Below are positions 7,300 to 14,969 of a stretch of DNA of 64,000 bases, piece by piece. The position numbers were made by a program, and so were the translations under genes. The first letter of the stretch is position 1, and each line of letters begins with the position of its first letter. The notes under the pieces were generated by a model. It saw nothing but the letters and a program-made list of their open reading frames with translations, had not been told where the DNA came from and did not search any database. The DNA is from Rhodobacteraceae bacterium EL129 (GTDB lineage Bacteria > Pseudomonadota > Alphaproteobacteria > Rhodobacterales > Rhodobacteraceae). The stretch spans positions 2,771,303-2,835,302 of the forward strand of contig ONZJ01000002.1 in assembly GCA_900313005.1 (NCBI GenBank), given 5' to 3'.

Positions 7300-8324
7300 A
7301 TCCGACGGGCAGGCCTTGGCAGCGCCTGTAAAAACTGCCTCTCAGTCAAGCGATGGCCGATCCGACGCGCGCGTGCGACCAAGGACACGCACAGATCGGC
7401 GAGCCGACCATTCATAGCATGGTCCAAATCCATCGAAAGCAAGAAGCCTTTTCGATAAGACACGCGACGGGCCGGTTCAGACACGAAGAACCGTTTCGGC
7501 ACTTCGCGTAGAGACATGGTTTGCAACTGCCACATGCGCAAGTCGCGAGCAGCCTGCTTCGAGAGTTCAACAAGCCAATGAGGCTTTGCGTGGCCGGTTT
7601 CCACAACGAGCTTGCGCGCCAGCCATGTCACAAGCCCTTCCGTGAGAAAGTGTCCGGCAGGTGTGTCGAATTCTATGACGTGATGCAGCATTTCATGCAC
7701 GATCAGTTCGATCGCCGTGCGCGGATCAAGCGGTGCATTTCGACCTGCGTTGGGACGCACCATGGCGCGGCACCACATATCGCAATCGTAAATGAACGCG
7801 TATCCTTTATCCCGACCGTAATCTGTCGTTTGCAATTCGACCAACAGGTTCACAGTGGACCAGGGTAGTGGCCCAAAACGATGTTGCAAGGCCTGCAATG
7901 CGGCCTGAGCCAACCTCGGGGCAGTTTGCAAATCTGGAGTATGCAAAAGCGCGGCACCGGGCAACGCTACACGCGTCAGACCAGACGTTTCCCACGCAAA
8001 GGGTGTTTTGCTGCGCGCGCCCGTAATCGCAAACCGCCAATGTGGCCAGACCGCCCAATCTGGTCCACAGCTGACATCCAGCTGTGGAAATAGAAAATCT
8101 ACAGTCTCCGGAGGTGCTATGCACAATTGGTTGGGTCGACCTTTTCGGACTGCTTGTGCTTGAGGACCAAAAAGCGGATGCGTAGCATGGACGTTGCCGA
8201 GTTCCAGTTCCATTTGGGGCGATGCGATAATAGCTTCGTGAGGTGCTAGAGAAATGATCTTTGGACGGCCAGTGGCATCGCGGTTATTGACCGATGTATT
8301 GGCTGACAATTTTCCATCCGTCAT
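7209..8324 (-). CDS. HExxH metallopeptidase-like protein
   Basis: A 371-residue protein with H210-E-M-L-H214 and a downstream E229 in HFLTEGLVTW. This HExxH...E pattern with EG is that of gluzincin-type peptidase_MA domains. No signal peptide or membrane segment is visible. The first 41 bp overlap the FNR-like gene upstream, so the two are probably translated together. The last 91 bp run antisense into the B12 radical SAM gene. Its place at the edge of the RiPP operon suggests a second protease for peptide processing, but a non-catalytic or unrelated role cannot be excluded. The C-terminal stretch lying in the overlap is Arg/Ala rich and may be a late extension. Confidence 0.6.
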   Translation of the reverse strand: MTDGKLSANTSVNNRDATGRPKIISLAPHEAIIASPQMELELGNVHATHPLFGPQAQAVRKGRPNQLCIAPPETVDFLFPQLDVSCGPDWAVWPHWRFAITGARSKTPFAWETSGLTRVALPGAALLHTPDLQTAPRLAQAALQALQHRFGPLPWSTVNLLVELQTTDYGRDKGYAFIYDCDMWCRAMVRPNAGRNAPLDPRTAIELIVHEMLHHVIEFDTPAGHFLTEGLVTWLARKLVVETGHAKPHWLVELSKQAARDLRMWQLQTMSLREVPKRFFVSEPARRVSYRKGFLLSMDLDHAMNGRLADLCVSLVARARRIGHRLTERQFLQALPRPARRIYIAATGVPRPIRARGLRAKASITLCSVSS

Positions 8325-8982
8325 TTTGGAGGCACCTAAGCCGTGTTGGCACGTCTATCTCAATCATATCACGTTGCTCCAAAGCGGAAAAGGAACGGCT
8401 GATCGTGCCAGACGAAAGCAACAGGTATTGAGCGATATCCTCCCGTGAAAACGGCAGGTATAGCGTCCTTGCCTTGTTGGCAAACGCGGGACGTCCGGCT
8501 TCGACCCATAAAAAGGCCGCGAGACGATCGACAGCATTGCGTATTTGTAGGATTGAAAGCCGCAATCTCATCTTTTCGATCTCTCGCTGGTTAAGTCTTT
8601 CGATCGGAACGTTGTGTGTGTGTTCGCGTTGACTGGCGTGCGGTCTGAGATCCGATCGGAAAAGGCAAATGCGAGCGGGTTCGAGCGCTGTGGCTGTGAT
8701 GGCCCAATCGGAATCAACGTTCGTGTGAACGCCGTCGTACCGGCGTGCCAAGGACAGCAGCAGTGTGTCGCCGCGAGAATTGACCATATCGAACCGAACA
8801 GACCCGGCGCTGACCAGAATGAAACGGACGCCGTCAATTTGCAGCGGCCCGAAGGTATGGAACTTGTCCGCGCTAACCGTTTTGACCGCGAACTGAAAAG
8901 TCCGAGGGTCTTGACTATAGATTTCACCACAAAGACCGTTTTCAAAATTTTTGCAGTTTTTACAATTTCTAGTATCAGGCAT
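8284..8982 (-). CDS. FNR/CRP-family regulator with four Cys
   Basis: A 232-residue CRP/FNR-type regulator. The N-terminus has C7-x2-C10-x7-C18, and a further Cys lies at 106 (EPARICLF). That is the arrangement of an FNR-like [4Fe-4S] oxygen sensor, with three N-terminal Cys and one central Cys. The C-terminal winged HTH is FNR-like (LPFSREDIAQYLLLSSGTIS). It lies 55 bp after the oxygenase gene and overlaps the metallopeptidase gene. It is a candidate regulator of the RiPP locus in response to low oxygen or NO. DNA targets are not established, because the precursor promoter lies outside the window. Cluster binding is inferred from Cys spacing only. Confidence 0.75.
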   Translation of the reverse strand: MPDTRNCKNCKNFENGLCGEIYSQDPRTFQFAVKTVSADKFHTFGPLQIDGVRFILVSAGSVRFDMVNSRGDTLLLSLARRYDGVHTNVDSDWAITATALEPARICLFRSDLRPHASQREHTHNVPIERLNQREIEKMRLRLSILQIRNAVDRLAAFLWVEAGRPAFANKARTLYLPFSREDIAQYLLLSSGTISRSFSALEQRDMIEIDVPTRLRCLQNDGWKIVSQYIGQ

Positions 8983-9037
8983 AAAACTAACCCCACACTC
9001 AACCGCAGGTTATCTTTTTTTTGCTGATTCGAAAACC

Positions 9038-9655
9038 TTAACCCCTCAGTTCGGGCTTGATCATCGCGTGCACATCCGCATGCCAGGCATTGATCGAAAT
9101 TGCGCCTTCCGGGGAACTCACATGATGGGCCCAATTTGCGGGCAAGAACAATATCTCACCCGGTCCCAAGGTAAGATCGTAATGTGGAAAATGCGCTTCT
9201 GCCCCTAGCGGCGGACCCTTGCCGAAATTGGTTTCGGCGGGCCATAGTTGGAACCTTTTGCAGCCCCGAAGTAGGAACACTGCGTTGTCAGTATCGTCAG
9301 CATGGGTCGGTGTGAAGGCACTTGCGGTGCCGATCCAAAGACACATGTGGCGTAGGAGTGGGGTGCAGTTTGGGCCAATCAGATTTGCCGTCGCATCATG
9401 CAGCGATTGCGGCCAGTCGCCAGAGGGCCATTGTCGCAAGTAGACTGGCGGGTTAACTGTTTTCAAATCCAACAACGCCAAAAGCGTCCCAAGAGTGAGC
9501 TCCAACTTTTCTTCGCTTTCGGCGATGCTTTCGTTAACCCTGATGGCCGTCACGGGGTGGTCCGAGACACCTGATAGCTCTGTTGCCCAGTGGCTGATCG
9601 CTGGGTCGCGAGCCGAACGAAAGACGTGAACGGCGGGATGATGTTTAGAATTCAT
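9038..9655 (-). CDS. cupin-like JmjC-type Fe(II) oxygenase
   Basis: A 205-residue protein resembling the compact JmjC/cupin_8 family (FIH-like 2-oxoglutarate hydroxylases). The iron triad can be read as H118-x-D120 (TPTHADDTDN) and H177 (LPANWAHHV). K133 in GCKRFQLWP is in the place of the residue that binds 2-oxoglutarate in this fold. Family members hydroxylate side chains of proteins and peptides. Beside a RiPP locus this makes it a candidate core-peptide hydroxylase, but it could equally be a tRNA or ribosomal-protein hydroxylase. It is first in a minus-strand set with the FNR-like regulator and metallopeptidase. O2 use by this enzyme fits control by an oxygen-sensing regulator. Confidence 0.7.
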   Translation of the reverse strand: MNSKHHPAVHVFRSARDPAISHWATELSGVSDHPVTAIRVNESIAESEEKLELTLGTLLALLDLKTVNPPVYLRQWPSGDWPQSLHDATANLIGPNCTPLLRHMCLWIGTASAFTPTHADDTDNAVFLLRGCKRFQLWPAETNFGKGPPLGAEAHFPHYDLTLGPGEILFLPANWAHHVSSPEGAISINAWHADVHAMIKPELRG

Positions 9656-10352
9656 AAGCGGATCCTGTAGCTTTGCCGCTTCGATTGGTCACCGGCGATT
9701 ACTTATCGATCATTACTTTACTACTTTAGATGAAACTTCCATCAAACTGCACCATGCGGGTGGACGGTGGTCTGGGAAGATTGGGCCGAGACCAGACTGA
9801 AAAGGTGGCATCGGAGCAAAGTCGCAAACCTTCTTCTGGAATGCTTCTGAACGCGGTAATACACGCCGATTTATGCGTTCTGTATTTCGTGCATTAGCTT
9901 GCTTGGTCTTCTCCCAAAAGTGAGCAGCCTCATTTAGTTAGTTCATGATCGCCTCACTAACTTGCAAACGGCCAAATCCCGTGCAGGCTTCGCTGATCCC
10001 GAAAGTCATTCTAGTCCTAAATGCTTCAATTTGACCAAATCCTCGCAACCGCCGAATGCCCGATATGACGCGCCAGAAGGCGATTTCATGTTGCACACAC
10101 AGTGCACAAGATGCCCATTACCTTATTGAAAATATTTATAAATATCTCCAATCCATCAAGGAACGAACCCACCAAACGCTTTAAATGACGGCTTTGCTCG
10201 GATTTGCAGCATTTGGTGCAGACCGCAGCATTCGGTAAGTTTGGGCTCAAACCGGTCATCTGGGAATTTCGCCCAGTTTTTAAATACCGAACTGAAATCC
10301 ATCAAAGCACCAATTTGAAGTTCACCACGACATGCGCCGGGTTTGGTGGGGC
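9656..10352. other. 697-bp stretch without a convincing gene
   Basis: No supported gene, RNA or repeat was seen. A 66-codon minus-strand frame (10156-10356) starts at the stop of the fusion gene (ATGA) but has no recognisable content. The base composition is more AT-rich than the flanks, for example at 10120-10160. It separates the RiPP-like locus from the conserved chromosome and could hold remnants of transferred DNA. Confidence 0.5.
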
Positions 10353-13300
10353 TCATGGCCGCGCGATCTCACTCAATACCTGATCCAGAATGGTGGTGAT
10401 CATATCCACATCCTCATCCCCAATGGTCAGCGGCGGGCGGATTTTCAGAATGTTGTCTTTAGGACCTTCGCTGCCGATCAAGATGCGATGATCGCGCATG
10501 CGGTTTTTAACGTAGGCGCACATCTGCGTGGCCTCGGACCCATCCGCATTGATCAGCTCCAGACCCACAAACAATCCCATACCGCGCACATCGCCGACGC
10601 AGTCATACTTCTGCTCCAGCGCCTCCAACCCCTCGATGAGCCTCGCGCCCATCACGCGGGCATTGTCCTGCAGGCCTTCCTCATCAACGATATCCAACAC
10701 TTCTTTGCCGATCCGGCACGACAGGGTAGAGCCGCCAAAGGTGGAAAAGAACTCAATCCCGTTGTCAAAACTCTCGGCGATCTCTCGGGTTGTCACCAAT
10801 ACACCCAACGGATGCCCGTTGCCGATGGGTTTGCCCATGACGACAATGTCCGGCACAGCGTTCTGGTGCTCAAAGCCAAAGTAATAGTCACCCAGACGAC
10901 CCAATCCTGTCTGCACCTCATCCGCGATGCAGATGCCGCCAGCCGCCCGGATCTTTTCATAGACGGCTGACAGATACCCCGGCGGCGGAATGATTTGGCC
11001 CCCCACAGACGGAAAGGTTTCCGCAATGAAACCGGCCAGCCCTTGGGTTTTCTCGTGCAGCCGCGCGATGGCCTCGTCCACCAGACCTGCAAATTTCGTC
11101 GCCCGGTCGGGATCATCACGGCGAAACGCACCGCGATAATCATCCGCCACATCGACCAGTTCAACCCAATCGGCCTGACCCCCACCGCCCGGCTTGTTGA
11201 ACTTGTAGGCCGAGATGTCGACCGCGCCAGTGGTATTGCCATGATAGCCGTGATCAGGTGTTACCATCCCCTTGGCCCCAGTATGTGCGCGCGCCAGACG
11301 CAGGGCCAGTTCGTTGGCTTCCGTGCCGGAATTCACGAAGAAACAGACCTCAAAACTGCCCGGCAATTTGGACAAGATTTTTGTCGCAAACGCCGTTTGT
11401 GCCGGATGCAGATACCGTGTGTTCGAATTGATCCGTTTCAGCTGATCCGCAGCCACGGCCTGAATACGCGGGTGGGCATGACCGACATGCGGCACGTTGT
11501 TGTAGGCGTCCAGATAGGGCCGGCCCCATTCATCAAACAAATGGTGCTTCCAGCCCCGGACCAACATCACCGGATCTTTGTACGTCAGGCTGACATTGCC
11601 ACCGAAGTGCGCGCGGCGCTTGGCCAGAACATCGCTTTTATCGGTGGGACCGTAGCGCACCTTGTCGTCGGGGAGGTTCATCAGGGCCGCCGGATTTGGG
11701 CAAATGGCGCGCCACAGATACATCTCATCGGGATCAGCCACGCCGGGCCAATCGGCCTCGATCCCCTCGGTGCTCAGCGCCAACTGAAAATGCAAATGTG
11801 GCGCCCAGCCGCCATTCATGCTTGGATCGCCCAAGTGGCAGAACGCATCACCTGGCTCAATGACATCACCGCGTTTCAACCGGGTCAGAAACTCCGGGTT
11901 CAGATGACCATAGAGGGTGAAAAACGCATCACCCTCCGGTGTGACGTGGCGCAGAATGATCACCCCGCCGTAGTCGAGATGGCTCGTCCGGTTCTCGGCA
12001 ACAAACACCTCGCCACGCAGCGGGGCGAAGATCGGCGCTCCGGCGGGTGCAAAGGCATCTACCGCCAGATGGACCGTGCGCCGGTTGCTGGCCTTCCATG
12101 GGCCTTCGCGAAAGGCGAGGTCGGCATAGATCAGCCGCGGCTCGTGATAATAGCCCAGCCAGATGCGGCCATTGTCTTCAAACTCCTGACCGACCTGTGC
12201 GGCTTCCTCCAATGGCATATCAAACGGGTTTTGCGGCCAGGTGGAGTGTTCAACTGACAGGGACCCCATAGGCGTATCCGCCAAGTCCTGGCCCATAATG
12301 GGCGCAAAATTCCCGCGCTGCTGGTCAAGCCATGCCAGTACCCTATTGGCACCGTCGACCACCGGCATTCCGCAGATCGCGCGCAACCGTGCCGCCAGAA
12401 GCCCGGCATGGATCGCGTTGCCCTCCAGAAACCGCCAGGCCGGAGCTTGTGAAATCGTCACATAGGGGTCGTCTGGGTTCTCTTGGGCCATCAGCGTGGC
12501 GTTGACCACGCTCACCGCCAGCCGGGCGCGCAGCAAGGGCCAGAGCATGTCAATTTCGCCAACCGTGAGCGGATAGGTCTCATGATACCCCAGCACCAAC
12601 GCGGCAAGGGCCGCTTCGGGGTCTGGGTGATCAAGAACGATATATGCGGCCGCGATGGCCAGATCGCAGATGCGTGGCGATGTACACATATCGCCCAGAT
12701 CAATCAGGCCGGAGACACGCATAGGCTCACCCACTCCGCCGGAGACCATGATGTTGTAATCATTTGCATCGTTATGGGTGGCTTGCCTTGGCAACTCGGC
12801 CAAGGGCTGTTCCAAACGGGAAAAGTCCGCGCAAATACCCTCAAGGATTGCACGTCGGCCTTCATCAGCGATGCAGTGCAGTTGGTCCTCGACCCATCCC
12901 GCACGGGTCAGGTTCCATTTAAAGTCACGCTCCAGACCATCATGGGTGAATTCCGCCAGAGATTTTGCAAACCCGGCCAACACGGTGCCGACCTCGTGGA
13001 CCAAAGCCTCGCCTTTGGGGGTGACCTTGGCATAACACTGCCCCGGAAGCTGGTTCAGCATCCAGACCAGACGCTCGTCCCCCACTTCATCGGCAATATG
13101 CAACACCGCATCCCCGCCCAAGGAGCGGATCACATGGGGACAGGGCAGATCGGGTTGGCGTTCCGTAACATGCTCAAACGCCTTAACCTGAATATCGACA
13201 AGCCAGCTTTCACACCCTGGACGCATGACCTTGAGAATGTAATTTGCGCCATCGCTGCCCTTGGCCAGAAAGTTCAGATCATATTCGCCGTCCAGACAGC

Positions 13301-13385
13301 TAAGGTCCGCCTCAAATCCCCACATGGATTGGACAATGGCCTGCCAGTGTTGAAGTCGCAGCATTCTGGTGTCGCAGGTCCCCAT
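10353..13385 (-). CDS. APH kinase / M23 / class III aminotransferase fusion
   Basis: A 1010-residue, three-domain protein. Residues 1-350 are an APH/choline-kinase fold (catalytic HNDANDYNIM, then DLGD). Residues about 400-560 are an M23 (lysostaphin-like) domain with HLDYGG, LYGHL and HLHF. Residues about 580-1005 are a class III PLP aminotransferase (NSGTEANELALRLARAH, IADEVQTGLGR, and the Schiff-base Lys in GKPIGNGHP). Bacterial fusions of this kind are homologous to human hydroxylysine kinase plus the phospho-lyases acting on 5-phosphohydroxylysine or phosphoethanolamine. The likely reaction is phosphorylation of an amino alcohol followed by ammonia/phosphate elimination to an aldehyde. 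The role of the M23 domain is unclear. The ATG has AGGAAGA before it. No signal peptide is visible. Confidence 0.85.
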   Translation of the reverse strand: MGTCDTRMLRLQHWQAIVQSMWGFEADLSCLDGEYDLNFLAKGSDGANYILKVMRPGCESWLVDIQVKAFEHVTERQPDLPCPHVIRSLGGDAVLHIADEVGDERLVWMLNQLPGQCYAKVTPKGEALVHEVGTVLAGFAKSLAEFTHDGLERDFKWNLTRAGWVEDQLHCIADEGRRAILEGICADFSRLEQPLAELPRQATHNDANDYNIMVSGGVGEPMRVSGLIDLGDMCTSPRICDLAIAAAYIVLDHPDPEAALAALVLGYHETYPLTVGEIDMLWPLLRARLAVSVVNATLMAQENPDDPYVTISQAPAWRFLEGNAIHAGLLAARLRAICGMPVVDGANRVLAWLDQQRGNFAPIMGQDLADTPMGSLSVEHSTWPQNPFDMPLEEAAQVGQEFEDNGRIWLGYYHEPRLIYADLAFREGPWKASNRRTVHLAVDAFAPAGAPIFAPLRGEVFVAENRTSHLDYGGVIILRHVTPEGDAFFTLYGHLNPEFLTRLKRGDVIEPGDAFCHLGDPSMNGGWAPHLHFQLALSTEGIEADWPGVADPDEMYLWRAICPNPAALMNLPDDKVRYGPTDKSDVLAKRRAHFGGNVSLTYKDPVMLVRGWKHHLFDEWGRPYLDAYNNVPHVGHAHPRIQAVAADQLKRINSNTRYLHPAQTAFATKILSKLPGSFEVCFFVNSGTEANELALRLARAHTGAKGMVTPDHGYHGNTTGAVDISAYKFNKPGGGGQADWVELVDVADDYRGAFRRDDPDRATKFAGLVDEAIARLHEKTQGLAGFIAETFPSVGGQIIPPPGYLSAVYEKIRAAGGICIADEVQTGLGRLGDYYFGFEHQNAVPDIVVMGKPIGNGHPLGVLVTTREIAESFDNGIEFFSTFGGSTLSCRIGKEVLDIVDEEGLQDNARVMGARLIEGLEALEQKYDCVGDVRGMGLFVGLELINADGSEATQMCAYVKNRMRDHRILIGSEGPKDNILKIRPPLTIGDEDVDMITTILDQVLSEIARP

Positions 13386-13699
13386 TGGCCAATCTTCCTA
13401 TTGGTTGGTTGATTGCTTTGTGATGAACATGCGCGTGAGAACTGTCAAGAAACCAGGCCTGTTGGGCAAGGATACGCGGGAACCGCGTCATACTCGCCAA
13501 GGCCCGGGCCCCGTACTTCTCAATAGAATTCTGAGTGATTGGCCTAGTTAAGAATAGCGTTCGATGTGGCTGTGCCGCAAATCTAGCCCTTCGATCATCC
13601 AGATCCAAAAGATCTTTGGCGAGCAGCCGCACGCCAAGCGCCGGGAAACGCGCGACAATACCAAAGCATACCAGCAGTGGCAGAATTCTAGGAAGTGTT
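13386..13699. other. 314-bp gap between the fusion gene and tRNA-Trp
   Basis: No gene supported on either strand. It should hold the promoter of the fusion gene and the 3' trailer of tRNA-Trp. I see no clear terminator hairpin. Confidence 0.5.
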
Positions 13700-13775
13700 T
13701 GGCAGGGGCACCAGGGTTCGAACCCGGGACCTACGGTTTTGGAGACCGTCGCTCTACCAGCTGAGCTATACCCCT
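13700..13775 (-). tRNA. tRNA-Trp (CCA anticodon)
   Basis: The minus strand folds as a full cloverleaf. The acceptor is AGGGGTA/TGCCCCT, the D arm GCTC-AGCTGGTA-GAGC, the anticodon stem ACGGT/ACCGT with loop CTCCAAA (anticodon CCA), and the T arm CCGGG-TTCGAAC-CCTGG. Discriminator G and an encoded CCA end are present. In many proteobacteria tRNA-Trp stands just before secE; here secE is about 14.6 kb away on the other strand. Confidence 0.95.
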
Positions 13776-13846
13776 ATGGCCGAGGCCGGGTTTACTCAGG
13801 CTTGCCACGCATTGCAAGCGCGAAGACAAGGCTGGGGTCACGAAAA

Positions 13847-14881
13847 TCACACAAGCGACACGATCCGGGCTGTGGTGCCGCGCATGACCGTGACGGGCGG
13901 GCAGGACACGCGGAACATGTCGCGGTTGTCCGAGGTGATGTAGTCCACGAAACGCTCCCCAGCCAATTGGCCGATATCCGAGGCCGGGATGGCGATGGTG
14001 GTCAGGCCGGGTTCGATATCGGCAGAGCCCTTGAAATCTCCAATGCCGATGATCGACAGATCTTCCGGCACCCTGAGCCCGCAGCCATGTGCGGCATAGA
14101 GGGCACCTTGGGCCAGCACGTCATTGCCGCATAACAAGGCGGTCGGACGGGCCGCCTGCCCCAAAACATGCAGTGTCGCCGCTTTGGCTTGCGCTATGGA
14201 ATAGGGCGCGGTGGCGTTCCAGCCTTCCCGCAGATCAGCGCCCGAGGCCTGCAGCACCATCAACGCACCTTGCCGCCGGTCATAGGCGCGGTCATTGCCG
14301 TCGGTGCCGGGGAAGATCAACCCGATCTGACGATGCCCCATGTCGATCAGATGCTGTGCCGCCAGCTCGCCCGCATGCGTATTACTGGCCCCCACGCAGG
14401 GCACCGGCGAGGTTTCAGTATAATTCCAGATGGCCAACGCCGGGATCGCCTGTTGTTCGATCAGATTAAACGTCGCCTCTGAATGCTCCAGCCCGATAAA
14501 CGCAACACCGTCCACGCGGTGTTCCAGCAACTTGCGGATCATGTCATATTCGCGGTCCAGATTGTAGCCGTGGCTGGCAATCAGCAACGTAAACCCCGCG
14601 CGGTCAATTGCATCCGAGAACGCCTGGATCACCTCCGAAAAGATCGCGTGGTTGATCGTTGGCACCACCAAACCCACCGTGGCCGAGCGCCGTCCGTGGA
14701 TGCTCTGCGCCGCGCGGTTGCGGATATAGCCCAGCTTTTCCACCGCGCGCTGGATCTTGCGCCGAGTCGCCGGGTTCACCAGTTCGGGATGATTAAAGCT
14801 GCGCGATACGGTTGAGGCCGACACCTTTGCCGCCTTTGCAACGGCTATGATATCGGCTTTATCCGAATGTTTATCAGCCAC
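13847..14881 (-). CDS. LacI-family transcriptional regulator
   Basis: A 344-residue LacI/GalR-type repressor. The N-terminal HTH and hinge are clear (AVAKAAKVSASTVSRSFNHP; LGYIRNRAAQ), followed by a periplasmic-binding-protein-like sensor domain (TVGLVVPTINHAIFSEVI). The start is GTG with GGGGACTAA just upstream. It is divergent from tctA, and a LacI-type operator lies between them at 14908-14921. It therefore probably controls the tctABC / dehydrogenase / ligase operon and itself, with the transported acid or a derivative as inducer. Confidence 0.88.
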   Translation of the reverse strand: MADKHSDKADIIAVAKAAKVSASTVSRSFNHPELVNPATRRKIQRAVEKLGYIRNRAAQSIHGRRSATVGLVVPTINHAIFSEVIQAFSDAIDRAGFTLLIASHGYNLDREYDMIRKLLEHRVDGVAFIGLEHSEATFNLIEQQAIPALAIWNYTETSPVPCVGASNTHAGELAAQHLIDMGHRQIGLIFPGTDGNDRAYDRRQGALMVLQASGADLREGWNATAPYSIAQAKAATLHVLGQAARPTALLCGNDVLAQGALYAAHGCGLRVPEDLSIIGIGDFKGSADIEPGLTTIAIPASDIGQLAGERFVDYITSDNRDMFRVSCPPVTVMRGTTARIVSLV

Positions 14882-14907
14882 TTAGTCCCCGATCCCACAT
14901 GAATTTA

Positions 14908-14921
14908 TGAAAACATTTGCA
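14908..14921. promoter_or_regulatory. LacI/GalR-type operator
   Basis: TGAAAACATTTGCA matches the LacI-family consensus TGnAAnCGnTTnCA at every fixed position except the central G (A here). It sits 27 bp above the regulator start and 49 bp above the tctA start, in the divergent promoter region. Confidence 0.65.
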
Positions 14922-14969
14922 ATACTATTTTCATCACTTACCCTGATCTGTCAATCGAAGGGGTGGCCA

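Noticed and set aside
9690-9720. FNR box upstream of the oxygenase gene
   Set aside because: TTATCGATCATT resembles two half-sites but the spacing is wrong for TTGAT-N4-ATCAA.
10156-10356. 66-codon minus-strand gene coupled to the fusion gene stop
   Set aside because: No recognisable content or RBS, and the ATGA overlap runs from a gene end into AT-rich non-coding sequence; likely chance.
10995-12257. 420-codon plus-strand frame opposite the fusion gene
   Set aside because: It lies fully antisense to well-matched M23 and aminotransferase domains and has no domain of its own.
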